A stretch of DNA of 64,000 nt from Croceibacterium sp. TMG7-5b_MA50 (lineage in GTDB: Bacteria; Pseudomonadota; Alphaproteobacteria; Sphingomonadales; Sphingomonadaceae). Made by a program: the position numbers and the translations under genes. The stretch spans positions 1 through 64,000 of the forward strand of contig NZ_CP156083.1 in NCBI RefSeq assembly GCF_039830145.1, in the 5' to 3' direction. Positions 54,479-63,915 of this stretch are shown here, piece by piece; position 1 is the first letter of the stretch, and each line of letters begins with the position of its first letter. The notes under the pieces are model-generated. The model saw only the letters and a program-made list of their open reading frames with translations. It was not told where the DNA came from and did not search any database.

Positions 54479-56013
54479 CGCAGCCGCGACCGCTGGGCCG
54501 GATCGTCATCGTCGGCGGCGGCACGGCGGGGTGGATGACGGCGGCGGTGCTGGCGCGGCTGGTGCCGGGCGGCACGTCGGTCACGCTGGTGGAATCGGAT
54601 GCGATCGGCACTGTCGGCGTGGGGGAGGCGACGCTGCCCTCCCTCAGCGACCTGCACCGCCTGCTCGGCATTCAGGAGGACGCCTTCATCCGGGCGACCG
54701 GCGCCACCTTCAAGCTGGGGATCGAGTTCGCCGGCTGGGGCGCGGCGGGCACCCGCTACTTCCACCCATTCGGCACGTACGGCCGCGATGCGGCGGGGCT
54801 GCCGTTCCATCAGCTATGGCTGCGCAAGCTGGCGCAGGACGGGCCGGCGGCGGCGGGCGGGATCGAGGATTACTGCCTCAGCGCGGTCGCCGCGCGCGAA
54901 GGGCGCTTCACCCGGCCGGCGGGGGAGGCGAACGCGGTGCTGGCATCCTTGCGCTACGCCTTCCACCTGGATGCGGGGCTCTATGCCGCGTTCCTGCGCC
55001 AATATGCGGAAGGCGGCGGTGTGCGGCGGGTGGAGGGCCGCATCCGGGAAGTCGCGCTGGCGCCCGACACCGGCTGCATCGATGCGGTGGTGCTGGACGA
55101 CGAGCGGCAGGTCGCGGGCGATTTCTTCGTGGATTGCAGCGGCTTCCGGTCGCTGCTGCTGGGCGGTGCGCTGGGCGTACCGTTCGTCAGCTGGCAGCAC
55201 TGGCTGCCGTGCGACCGGGCACTGGCCGTGCCCAGCGCCGTCGCGGGTGCGGCGCATCCCTTTACCCGGTCCACCACCACCGGGGCCGGCTGGCGCTGGC
55301 GCATTCCGCTGCAGCACCGCGTCGGCAACGGTCATGTCTATGCCAGCGCGTTCACCGACGACGGCGCCGCGGCGGACGCGCTGCTGGCGGGTCTCGACAG
55401 TCCCGCCACGGCGGAGCCGCGGCCGATCCGTTTCACCGCCGGCGTGCGCGAGCGGTTGTGGGAACGCAATTGCGTCGCCGTCGGCCTCGCCGGCGGGTTC
55501 CTGGAGCCGCTGGAATCCACCGGCATCCACCTGATCCAGTCCGGCATCACCCGCCTGATGAGCCTGCTGCCCGATAGCGGGCACGACCCGGCGGGGCGGG
55601 CGCAATACAACAGGCTGCTGCGGGAGGAATACGAGCAGGCGCGCGATTTCGTGCTGCTGCATTATATCGCCGCCGGGCGGCAGGATACGCCGTTCTGGCG
55701 CCATTGCCGCGCCACCACGCCGCCCGACACGCTGGCCCACGCGATTGAGCTGTGGCGCGGGCGCGGGCGGGTCATGCCGCCCGCCGGGCACCTGTTCACG
55801 CCGCCAAGCTGGGTCGCCGTGCTGCTGGGCCAGGCGGGACCGCCGCAATCATACGATCTGCAGGCCGACCTGCTGCCGGCGGCCGAACTGGCCCGCTTCC
55901 TGGCGCATCTGCGCGACGTGATCGGCCGGACCGCCGCCGCCATGCCCGATCACGGGGCTTTCATCGCACGCAACTGCGCCGCCGCTGGCGCGGCGCGCAC
56001 AATTGCCGCCTGA
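54475..56013 (+). CDS. Tryptophan-halogenase-like flavoprotein 2
   Basis: The 512-residue protein has 'IVGGGTAGWMTA' for FAD, 'GVGEATLPSL', Lys80 in 'TFKLGIEF', the intact WxWxIP signature in 'GWRWRIPLQHRVGNGHVYAS' and 'LEPLESTGIHLI'. All landmarks of active flavin-dependent halogenases are therefore present, more completely than in the preceding paralogue. It is coupled by ATGA to that gene and followed after 15 bp by the GH39 gene. The two paralogues are diverged and may work as a pair. The substrate could be an aromatic residue or a phenolic attached to cell-wall polymers; this is speculation. Confidence 0.85.
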   Translation: MTQPRPLGRIVIVGGGTAGWMTAAVLARLVPGGTSVTLVESDAIGTVGVGEATLPSLSDLHRLLGIQEDAFIRATGATFKLGIEFAGWGAAGTRYFHPFGTYGRDAAGLPFHQLWLRKLAQDGPAAAGGIEDYCLSAVAAREGRFTRPAGEANAVLASLRYAFHLDAGLYAAFLRQYAEGGGVRRVEGRIREVALAPDTGCIDAVVLDDERQVAGDFFVDCSGFRSLLLGGALGVPFVSWQHWLPCDRALAVPSAVAGAAHPFTRSTTTGAGWRWRIPLQHRVGNGHVYASAFTDDGAAADALLAGLDSPATAEPRPIRFTAGVRERLWERNCVAVGLAGGFLEPLESTGIHLIQSGITRLMSLLPDSGHDPAGRAQYNRLLREEYEQARDFVLLHYIAAGRQDTPFWRHCRATTPPDTLAHAIELWRGRGRVMPPAGHLFTPPSWVAVLLGQAGPPQSYDLQADLLPAAELARFLAHLRDVIGRTAAAMPDHGAFIARNCAAAGAARTIAA

Positions 56014-56028
56014 CAGGAGAGAACCGGC

Positions 56029-57606
56029 ATGTTCACCTCGCTCGCATTGCGGCGGATCGCGGCCGCCGCGCTGGCCATCGTGACACTCACGCCGGCAAGC
56101 GCGCAGGATGCCGCCCCGGCCCGGCGGATCGAGGTCGACCTGTCCCGCGCGGCGGGGCCGATGGACCGGTCCTTCGACCTGTCGGTCGGATCCGATTACT
56201 CGGGCACGCTGCGCCGGCCGGAGAACCTGGCACAGCTCGCCATCGCGGTGGACGAACTGGGTTTCCGCTATGTCCGGTTCCACGACATCTTCCACGACGA
56301 CCTCGGCACGGTGAAGCAGCAGGATGGCCGCATCACCTATGACTGGGCGGAGCTGGACCGGCTGATCGATGCGCTGCTGGCGCGCAACATCCGACCCTTC
56401 GTGGAACTGGGCTTCACGCCGGGCGCGCTGAAGACGTCGGAACAGACGATCTTCTACTGGAAGGGCAACACCTCCCACCCCCGGATGGACGGTTGGGCCG
56501 ATCTGGTCGACGCCTTCGTCCGCCACGCACGCGAACGCTATGGCGCGAACGAGGTGCGCCGCTGGTATTTCGAGGTGTGGAACGAGCCCAATCTGGCCGG
56601 TTTCTGGGAAGGCGCCGACCAGCAGGCCTATTTCGACCTCTATGCCGCCAGCGCGCGCACGATCAAGGCGATCGACCCGCAATTGCGCGTCGGCGGGCCA
56701 TCCACCGCGGGGGCGGACTGGGTGCCCGAACTGCTCGCCTTCGTGGCGGCGAACGATCTGCCGATCGATTTCGTGACCACGCATACCTACGGCGTCGATG
56801 GCGGCTTCCTGGACGAGAAGGGGCAGGACGACAATCGACTGTCCACCAACCCGGACGCGGTGATCGCCGATGTGCGCAAGGTGCGCGGCGAGATCGACGC
56901 GACCGCATATCGCGGGCTGCCGCTGTTCTTTACCGAATGGAGCGCCAGCTACAATCCGCGCGATCCGGTCCATGACAGCTATATCAGCGCGCCCTACATC
57001 CTATCCCGGCTGCGCGGCACGCAGGGGCTGGCGCAGGGGATGAGCTACTGGACGCATACCGACCTGTTCGAGGAACCCGGCCCGCCGTCCACGCCGTTCC
57101 ACGGCGGCTTTGGCCTGATGAACCGCGAAGGCATCCGCAAGGCCGCCTGGTTTGCCTACCGCTACCTGCACGAGGTCGAGGGTGACGCGATCCCGCTGAC
57201 CGATAACGAGGCATTGGCCGCCACGGCGGATGGCGAGACGGACGTGCTGCTGTGGGCCTGGCGCCAGCCGCCGCAGGAGTTGAGCAACCGCCCTTTCTTC
57301 ACCACCGTGCTGCCGGCCCGGCCGATCGAACCGGCGGAGCTGCAGTTTTCCGGGCTGGCGCCGGGCCGCTACACGCTGACGGTCAGGCGCACCGGGTTCC
57401 GGCAGAACGATGCGCACACCCGCTATCTGGAGATGGGCTCCCCCGCCGAACTGGACGCAGCGCAACTGGCGGAGTTGCAGGCGCTGACGCAGGACCGGCC
57501 GGAGATCAGCCGCGCGGTCGAGATCGGCACGGACGGGCGCTACAATCTGCGGATCGACATGCGCAGCAACGATGTCGTCCTCGCCACGCTGGCGCCTGGG
57601 GCATGA
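56029..57606 (+). CDS. GH39 beta-xylosidase-like enzyme, exported
   Basis: The 525-residue enzyme has a signal peptide (about 1-26) and a GH39 TIM barrel: 'GFRYVRFHDIFHDD', acid/base Glu186 in 'FEVWNEPNLAGFW' and nucleophile Glu303 in 'LFFTEWSASY'. A C-terminal beta-sandwich follows from about residue 400. GH39 members hydrolyse beta-xylosides or, in other branches, alpha-L-iduronides; the bacterial pattern points to beta-xylosidase. It would process xylo-oligosaccharides or xylose-containing side chains within this locus. A ribosome-binding site (GGAGAG) precedes the start, and the stop overlaps the GH43 start by ATGA. Confidence 0.85.
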   Translation: MFTSLALRRIAAAALAIVTLTPASAQDAAPARRIEVDLSRAAGPMDRSFDLSVGSDYSGTLRRPENLAQLAIAVDELGFRYVRFHDIFHDDLGTVKQQDGRITYDWAELDRLIDALLARNIRPFVELGFTPGALKTSEQTIFYWKGNTSHPRMDGWADLVDAFVRHARERYGANEVRRWYFEVWNEPNLAGFWEGADQQAYFDLYAASARTIKAIDPQLRVGGPSTAGADWVPELLAFVAANDLPIDFVTTHTYGVDGGFLDEKGQDDNRLSTNPDAVIADVRKVRGEIDATAYRGLPLFFTEWSASYNPRDPVHDSYISAPYILSRLRGTQGLAQGMSYWTHTDLFEEPGPPSTPFHGGFGLMNREGIRKAAWFAYRYLHEVEGDAIPLTDNEALAATADGETDVLLWAWRQPPQELSNRPFFTTVLPARPIEPAELQFSGLAPGRYTLTVRRTGFRQNDAHTRYLEMGSPAELDAAQLAELQALTQDRPEISRAVEIGTDGRYNLRIDMRSNDVVLATLAPGA

Positions 57607-59255
57607 GTTACAACCGCCGCGACACGATCCGTCTGGCGCTGGCTGGCGGCGGCACGCTGGCAGGTGGCGCCCTGCTGCCGCAGGCGCCCGCCGATGCGGC
57701 GGGAGCAGCGGCGGAGGCGGGGGGCGCGCCCTTGTGGCGTCCGGGGGTCGAGGGGCAGCGCCGCGCCGACCTCGGCAACGGGACGTACCGCAATCCGGTG
57801 CTCGCCGGCGACCGGCCCGATCCCAACGTGCTGAAGGATGGGGAGGATTACTACGCGGCCTTCTCCTCCTTCCTGTATTATCCCGGCGCGCCGATCTGGC
57901 ATTCGCGCGATCTGGTGAACTGGACCCCTCTGGCCGCCGCGGTGACGATGCCGATCGGCTCCATCTGGGCGCTCGACATCGCGAAGGTCGGCGACACCTA
58001 TTACATCTACATCCCCGCGCTGGACGATGCCGACCCGGCCCGGCCGCTCAAGACCTATGTCGTCCATGCGCCCAGCATGGCCGGCCCGTGGAGCGATCCC
58101 ATCGACCTGCATCTCGATGGCATGATCGATCCCGGTCACGCCATCGGGGAGGATGGCGGGCGGTACCTGTTCTTCAACGGCGGCAACCGCGTGCGGCTGA
58201 GCGATGACGGCCTGTCCGCGGCCGGCGCGGTGAGCCATGTCTATGATGGCTGGCCGATCCCGGAAGACTGGATCATCGAAGGCTTCGCGCTGGAAGGACC
58301 CAAGATCACCCGGCACGGCGGCTGGTTCTACATGTTCTCCGGCCAGGGCGGCACGGCCGGGCCGCCGACCAGCCACATGGTGGTGGTCGCCCGCTCTCAT
58401 TCCATCGACGGGCCGTGGGAGAACTGTCTGCACAACCCGATCGTGCGCACCGCCAGCCGGGAGGAGCCGTGGTGGTCGCGCGGCCATGCCACGGCGCTGG
58501 AGGGGCCGGACGGCCGCTGGTGGCTGGTCTACCACGGATACGAGAACGGTCTGCGCACACTGGGCCGGCAGATGCTGCTGGAGCCGATGGAGTGGACGGC
58601 GGATGGCTGGCCGGGCGCCACCGGCGGCGACCTGGGTCGGCCACTATCCATGCCGGGTGCCGGTGGTGGGGACCATGGGCAGGCCCTGTCTGGCTTCGCC
58701 CCCGATGCGATCGGGACGCGGCTGACCTTCTGGGCGCCCCGGTCGGGCTATCTGGACCGCGCGCGTATCGCCGATGGCGCGCTGACCCTGTCGACGCAGG
58801 GGACCGGGCCTGCCGACGCCTCCCCGCTGCTGTTCGTCGCGGGCGACCGGTCTTACGAGATCGAGGTGGAGGTGGCGATCGAGGGCGACACGCAGGCGGG
58901 CCTGCTGCTGTTCTACAACGAGAAGCTGTTTTGCGGCCTCGGCCTCGGCACCGAACGCCTGCATGCCTGGCGCATCGGGCAGGAGGAGCGCTGGCCGCCC
59001 GGCGCGCCGATCGATGCGCCGCGCCTGTTCTTGCGGCTGGTGATGGAGGAGAACGTCGTCACCTTCCTCCACAGCCCCGACGGGCGCCGCTGGACCAAGG
59101 AGCGGTCGTACGAGGTGGGCGGCTACAACCACAATGTCGCGGACGGCTTCCTGAGTCTGCGGCCCGGCTTCTACGCTGCGGGGCAGGGGCGGGCGACCTT
59201 CCGCGGGCTGACCTATCGTGCCCTGGCCGATGTAGAGGACGTGGTGCGGGCGTGA
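57603..59255 (+). CDS. GH43 enzyme with C-terminal beta-sandwich, exported (Tat-like)
   Basis: The 550-residue protein has an RR leader ('NRRDTIRLALAGGGTLAG') and a five-bladed GH43 propeller (about 60-360) with base Asp73 in 'RPDPNVLKDG', the pKa-modulating Asp176 in 'DGMIDPGH' and acid Glu231 in 'FALEGPKI'. A second domain (about 385-545) resembles the concanavalin-like beta-sandwich (DUF1349-like) of beta-xylosidases and arabinofuranosidases. It should remove beta-xylose or alpha-L-arabinofuranose, matching arabinoxyloglucan or arabinoxylan side chains. ATGA and GTGA overlaps connect it to GH39 and GH74. Confidence 0.85.
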   Translation: MSYNRRDTIRLALAGGGTLAGGALLPQAPADAAGAAAEAGGAPLWRPGVEGQRRADLGNGTYRNPVLAGDRPDPNVLKDGEDYYAAFSSFLYYPGAPIWHSRDLVNWTPLAAAVTMPIGSIWALDIAKVGDTYYIYIPALDDADPARPLKTYVVHAPSMAGPWSDPIDLHLDGMIDPGHAIGEDGGRYLFFNGGNRVRLSDDGLSAAGAVSHVYDGWPIPEDWIIEGFALEGPKITRHGGWFYMFSGQGGTAGPPTSHMVVVARSHSIDGPWENCLHNPIVRTASREEPWWSRGHATALEGPDGRWWLVYHGYENGLRTLGRQMLLEPMEWTADGWPGATGGDLGRPLSMPGAGGGDHGQALSGFAPDAIGTRLTFWAPRSGYLDRARIADGALTLSTQGTGPADASPLLFVAGDRSYEIEVEVAIEGDTQAGLLLFYNEKLFCGLGLGTERLHAWRIGQEERWPPGAPIDAPRLFLRLVMEENVVTFLHSPDGRRWTKERSYEVGGYNHNVADGFLSLRPGFYAAGQGRATFRGLTYRALADVEDVVRA

Positions 59256-61474
59256 GGTATCGGCGTCGATGGCCCATCGTTGCGGCGCTGGCCTTGCTGT
59301 CGCCGGTGCCGGCCATCGCCCAGGCGGGCGAAACCGCTTACGAATGGCGTAACGTGGTGGTGGGCGGCGGCGGCTTCGCGCCGGGGATCGTGTTCAGCCC
59401 GGTCGAGCGTGGCCTCGCCTATCTGCGCACCGACATGGGCGGCGCCTATCGCTGGGATGCGACGGAGGCACGCTGGCTGCCGCTGCAGGACGGCGAGGCG
59501 GTGTCGAGCTTCATGGGCATCGAGAGCATCGCCCCCGATCCGGTCGATGCCGATGTGGTCTATCTGGCGGCGGGCATGTCGGCGCGCGGGGCGGCGGCGA
59601 TCTTCCGCTCCGCCGACCGTGGCGCCACCTGGCGGCGTACGCGCGTGCCCTTCGCCATGGGCGGGAACGAGGATGGGCGCGGCATGGGCGAACGGCTGGC
59701 GGTCGATCCGCACAACACTGCCACCCTGCTGTACGGGTCGCGGCACGACGGGTTGTGGCGCAGCGACGATGCCGGCGAACATTGGGGCAAGGTGGCGGGC
59801 TTCCCGCTGGTCGGCCTCGGCCTGCCGGATCGGCCGCGCACCACGCATGGCGGCCTGTCCTTCGTCCTGTTCGACCGTGCCCGACCGGGCCGGATCGTCG
59901 TCGCCAGCGCCGATCCCGGCACGCAGCACCTGTTCCGATCCGACGATGGCGGCGCCACATGGCAGGCGGTCGCGGGCGGCCCGCCCGGCGATCTGTTCCC
60001 GGTGAAAGGCGTGATCGGCGGCGACGGGGTGCTGACCGTCACCTATTGCGACGCGATCGGTCCCAACGGCATCCGCCGCGGCGCCGTCTGGCGGCTGGAC
60101 CTGGCGAGCGGGAGCTGGACCGATGTGACTCCGCTGAAGGGCGCGGCAGTGGTGCCGGGCGGGTATATGGGGCTGGCGGTCAGCGCCACTGACCCGCAGG
60201 TGATCGCGGTCGGCACGGTCAACCGCTACCGTCCGGGCGACACACTATGGCGCAGCGCCGACGGGGGCCGCAGTTGGAGCGAGCTGTGGCGGCGCAGCAC
60301 GCGCGATGTCGCCGCCACCCCGTTCCTGGCGTTCGACGATCCGGAGCCCGATTTCGGCCACTGGATCGCGGGGCTGGCGATCGACCCGTTCGATCCGGAC
60401 CGGGCCGCCTATGTCACCGGCGCGACCACCTACGCCACCGATGCGTTCGGCGATCCCGGCACGATGCGCTGGGCTCCATGGACGCGGGGCATCGAGCAGA
60501 CCGCGATCATCACGCTGGTCAGCCCCACCGGCGGCGCGCCGCTGGTGTCCGGCTTCGGCGATCTGGGCGGGTTCCGGCACGACGATCTGCGCGTGTCGCC
60601 GCCGCGCGTGCATCTCCACCCGTTCCTGACCAACACCAATTCGCTCGATTATGCGGGCGCGGCCCCGCAGGTGATGGTCCGCAGCGGCAACACCCATGCG
60701 CCGACCGTGCCCGACACCTCGCTCGCCTGGTCGGGCGATGGCGGGGCGAGCTGGTCGCCCCTGCGCCTGCCGGCGGAGGAACGGGCCGCCGGTGCGCCGC
60801 CGCTGCCGCAAGAAACGGGCAGCGCCGCGATCACCGTCTCCGCCGATGGCAGCGCCTTCGTGGTGGAGACGCTGGCACCGCTGGTCACGCGCGACCGGGG
60901 GCGGAGCTGGTCCGCGATCGCCGGCCTGCCTGCCGGCACGCGGGTCACGGCGGACAAGCAATCGGCCCGTCATTTCTACGCCCTCGACTTCGCCGCGGGC
61001 GACATCCTGCGCAGCGAGGATGCCGGCGCCTCCTTCCACCCCATCGGCAGCCGCGGCCTGCCGGCGGACCTCACCCCCGCACAGGCGACGGGGCGGGAAG
61101 CGGCCAATCCGCTGGTGGCGGTGCCGGGCAGCGCAGGCGCACTGTGGCTGCTGGTGGGGAGCGACCTCTACCGTTCCACCGATCACGGCGCCGGTTGGAC
61201 GCAGGCCAGCCGCGATATCCGCATCCGCCGGTACGGCCTGGGGCAGGCGGCGCCGGGCAGCGCGTGGCCCGCGCTCTATGCCATTGCGGAGCAGGGCGGG
61301 CAGGACGGCATCTACCGATCGCTGGATGGTGGCGGGACGTGGCGGCGGATCAACGACGACGCGCATCAATGGGGCCTGCGCCTGCGCGTCATCAGCGGCG
61401 ATCCGCGCCGGTTCGGCCGCGTCTATGTCGGGACGGACGGGCGCGGGATCATGTATGGCGACCCGCTGCCGTAG
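59252..61474 (+). CDS. GH74 xyloglucanase-like enzyme, exported
   Basis: Translation starts at a GTG that overlaps the GH43 stop (GTGA), giving 740 residues with a signal peptide (about 1-23). Two seven-bladed propellers of Asp-box-like repeats fill the protein ('IFRSADRGATWRR', 'LWRSDDAGEHWGK', 'LFRSDDGGATWQ', 'LWRSADGGRSWSE'). The family motif 'LRTDMGGAYRWD' near residue 50 carries one catalytic Asp, and 'IDPFDPDRAAYVTGATTY' lies in the second propeller. GH74 enzymes cut the beta-1,4-glucan backbone of xyloglucan. This is the clearest pointer to xyloglucan as the locus substrate. Confidence 0.85.
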   Translation: MRYRRRWPIVAALALLSPVPAIAQAGETAYEWRNVVVGGGGFAPGIVFSPVERGLAYLRTDMGGAYRWDATEARWLPLQDGEAVSSFMGIESIAPDPVDADVVYLAAGMSARGAAAIFRSADRGATWRRTRVPFAMGGNEDGRGMGERLAVDPHNTATLLYGSRHDGLWRSDDAGEHWGKVAGFPLVGLGLPDRPRTTHGGLSFVLFDRARPGRIVVASADPGTQHLFRSDDGGATWQAVAGGPPGDLFPVKGVIGGDGVLTVTYCDAIGPNGIRRGAVWRLDLASGSWTDVTPLKGAAVVPGGYMGLAVSATDPQVIAVGTVNRYRPGDTLWRSADGGRSWSELWRRSTRDVAATPFLAFDDPEPDFGHWIAGLAIDPFDPDRAAYVTGATTYATDAFGDPGTMRWAPWTRGIEQTAIITLVSPTGGAPLVSGFGDLGGFRHDDLRVSPPRVHLHPFLTNTNSLDYAGAAPQVMVRSGNTHAPTVPDTSLAWSGDGGASWSPLRLPAEERAAGAPPLPQETGSAAITVSADGSAFVVETLAPLVTRDRGRSWSAIAGLPAGTRVTADKQSARHFYALDFAAGDILRSEDAGASFHPIGSRGLPADLTPAQATGREAANPLVAVPGSAGALWLLVGSDLYRSTDHGAGWTQASRDIRIRRYGLGQAAPGSAWPALYAIAEQGGQDGIYRSLDGGGTWRRINDDAHQWGLRLRVISGDPRRFGRVYVGTDGRGIMYGDPLP

Positions 61475-61625
61475 CGGTCGGGCCGCGTCCGACTTGCTCC
61501 CGTGCCGCTCGCCGTCGCATAGGGCGATGCCGACCGGGGCACCACAAGGAGTCGCAATTGCCATGGCCTGCCACAGCAAGCTTCCGTTCCCGCACCCAGC
61601 CCTCGCAAGCAACTGAGCCACGGGC

Positions 61626-62882
61626 ATGGACGCACGCACCACCGGCCCCACGCCCGACCGGCCCCCGGCAGAGGAACTGCGCGACATGCCCGCAGGCAGC
61701 GCGCGACTGGCACGCGGCCTGTCGGGCACGAATCTGGTGCGGGCGGGCGATTACAACCAGCGCACCGTGCTGCAGGCGATCCGGCTGAAGGGGGAGACCA
61801 CGCGCGTCGCGCTGGCGGCGGAGACCGGCCTGACCCCGCCGACCATCGCCAACATCACCAATCGCCTGATCGATGCCGGGCTGGTGCGGTCGATCGGCCG
61901 GTTGCAGGGCGGGCGCGGCCAGCCGCCGCTGCGCCTGCAGGTCGATCCGGACGGCGCGCTGGGCATCGGCCTCAACATCGACCGCGATCACCTGACACTG
62001 GTCCTGCTGGACCTGGCGGGCGAGGTGCGCGAGCGGCGCACCCGCGACATCGCCTTCCCCATGCCGGCCGACGTGAAGGCGTTCGTTCACGAACACATGG
62101 CAGAGCTGCGAGCGGCTGGAGCGTTCAACCCCGACACGGTGTTGGGCGTCGGCGTCGCCATCCCCGACGATCTGGGCCGCATCGCCCTGCCGGGCCAGCC
62201 GGCGGGTTATGCCGCGTGGAGCGATATCGACCTGCCCGCCTTGCTGGCGGAGGAACTGCCCTGGAACATCCACATCGACAATGATGCGGCGGCAGCCGCG
62301 CTGGGCGAGGCGCAGAGCGGCACCGCGTTCGAGATGCCGACCTTCTTCTACCTGCTGATCGCTGCCGGTCTGGGTGGCGGTCCGGTCGTCGACCGCACGT
62401 ACCACCGCGGGGCCCATGCCCGCAGCGGGGAGCTGGGCCTGATGCCCGATGCCACCGGCGGGCAGCCCGGCGCTCTGGTGCAGGATACGGTGTCCATGTC
62501 CGCGCTGGCGCAACGCTTGGCGGAGGCGGGCTTCCCCGCGCTGCCGCGGGCGCAGATGGTCGATGGCGAACCGGCGGTGGCGCAGGTGGTCGATCGCTGG
62601 ATCGCCGACGCGGCACGTTCCCTGATGGCGCCGCTGGTGGCGGTGCAATGCCTGCTTGACCCCGACGCCATCTTGCTGGGCGGGCGGCTGCCCATGCCGC
62701 TGATGCAGCGACTGGCGGCGGCGCTGGAAAGCGCCCTGGCCGATGTGCCGCTGCCCGCGCGTGCGGCGATCCTGCCCGCTACCATGGCGGAGGATGCGCC
62801 CGCGATCGGCGCTGCCATGCTGCCGTTCCTGGATTATCTGCTGCCGTCCGATGCCAACCTGATGCAAGTTGGTAGAACATAA
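61626..62882 (+). CDS. ROK-family transcriptional repressor (XylR/NagC type)
   Basis: The 418-residue protein has an N-terminal winged helix ('YNQRTVLQAIRLKGETTRV', 'ALAAETGLTPPTIANITNRL') followed by a ROK domain with 'GVGVAIPDD', 'IHIDNDAAAAALGEA' and 'LIAAGLGGGPVV'. The kinase zinc motif CxCGxxGC is missing, as in regulators that only sense the sugar. A start at 61686 after GAGGAA is an alternative. It stands after the GH74 operon and before a ROK kinase and probably senses xylose, glucose or a related product. No separate operator could be assigned to it. Confidence 0.85.
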   Translation: MDARTTGPTPDRPPAEELRDMPAGSARLARGLSGTNLVRAGDYNQRTVLQAIRLKGETTRVALAAETGLTPPTIANITNRLIDAGLVRSIGRLQGGRGQPPLRLQVDPDGALGIGLNIDRDHLTLVLLDLAGEVRERRTRDIAFPMPADVKAFVHEHMAELRAAGAFNPDTVLGVGVAIPDDLGRIALPGQPAGYAAWSDIDLPALLAEELPWNIHIDNDAAAAALGEAQSGTAFEMPTFFYLLIAAGLGGGPVVDRTYHRGAHARSGELGLMPDATGGQPGALVQDTVSMSALAQRLAEAGFPALPRAQMVDGEPAVAQVVDRWIADAARSLMAPLVAVQCLLDPDAILLGGRLPMPLMQRLAAALESALADVPLPARAAILPATMAEDAPAIGAAMLPFLDYLLPSDANLMQVGRT

Positions 62883-62961
62883 TAAAACAAGACATTTACT
62901 TTAGTTGGTGTTGAGCTACGGTGCCGCCAGCGTTGCAAAAGACGCGCTGGGGAGGAGAGAC

Positions 62962-63915
62962 GTGCACCAGCCTTTATCTCATGCCGGGCCGTTGGCGCTG
63001 GGCATCGACTTCGGCGGTACGAAGATCGAGGCTAATGTGCTCGATGCCGCTGGCGGCGTGCTGTGGCGTCGGCGCGATCTCAATCCGGGCAGCTACGACG
63101 CGGCGCTAGCCGTTATCGGCCAGCTGGTGATGGCGGCGGAGCAGGCGGTGGGTGCGCGCTGCACGATCGGCATCGGTGCGCCGGGGTCTCCTTCGCCGCA
63201 AACTGGGCTGATGCGCAACGCGAACTCCGTGTACCTAAACGGCCGGGCCTTCGCCGCCGATCTGGAACGGGCGCTGGGCCGGCCGGTCCGGCTGGCGAAC
63301 GATGCCAATTGCCTCGCCGTTTCGGAAGCGGCCGATGGTGCGGCGGCGGACGCGGCGTCTGTCTTCGCGGTTATCATAGGGACGGGTCTCGGCGGTGGGC
63401 TGGTGGTCGGCGGCGCGGGCGTCTTGGGGGCGCACGGCATCGCCGGGGAGATCGGCCACCTGCCACTGCCCTGGCAGACCGGCGCGGAACTGGATGCGCC
63501 CGCCTGCTGGTGCGGCCTGACCGGCTGTTGCGAGACCTGGGTATCGGGCACCGGCTTCGCCCGTGCCTTCCACGCGGCGAACGGCTACGCCCTGTCCGCG
63601 CCGGAGATCGTCGCCGGTGCGCGCGACGGCGATCCCGCTGCCATGATTGCGCTCGACGCCTATATCAACCGGCTGGGGCGGGTGCTGGCGCTGATCGTCA
63701 ACCTGCTGGATCCGGCGGTGATCGTGCTGGGGGGCGGCATGTCCAAGGTGGACGAACTCTACCCCGCGCTTCCCGCGATCGTGCATCGATACGCCTTTTC
63801 CGATCTGTGGGACGGCAGCATCGTGCCCGCGCGCTGGGGCGATGCATCGGGCGTACGCGGCGCGGCGCGGTTATGGGCAGGGGCGGCCATGGCGGGTTCG
63901 GGCGTCGGGTCATGA
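62962..63915 (+). CDS. ROK-family sugar kinase
   Basis: The GTG at 62962 has a GGAGGAG site 5 bp upstream and gives 317 residues; a TTG at 62905 would be a poorer start. The ATP motif 'GIDFGGTKIEANVL' and the zinc motif 'CWCGLTGCCETWVSG' mark an active ROK kinase of the glucokinase/fructokinase group. It phosphorylates a hexose in the cytoplasm, probably glucose released from xyloglucan oligosaccharides. The AT-rich gap before it (62880-62905) probably holds its promoter. The stop overlaps a downstream start by ATGA. Confidence 0.85.
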   Translation: MHQPLSHAGPLALGIDFGGTKIEANVLDAAGGVLWRRRDLNPGSYDAALAVIGQLVMAAEQAVGARCTIGIGAPGSPSPQTGLMRNANSVYLNGRAFAADLERALGRPVRLANDANCLAVSEAADGAAADAASVFAVIIGTGLGGGLVVGGAGVLGAHGIAGEIGHLPLPWQTGAELDAPACWCGLTGCCETWVSGTGFARAFHAANGYALSAPEIVAGARDGDPAAMIALDAYINRLGRVLALIVNLLDPAVIVLGGGMSKVDELYPALPAIVHRYAFSDLWDGSIVPARWGDASGVRGAARLWAGAAMAGSGVGS

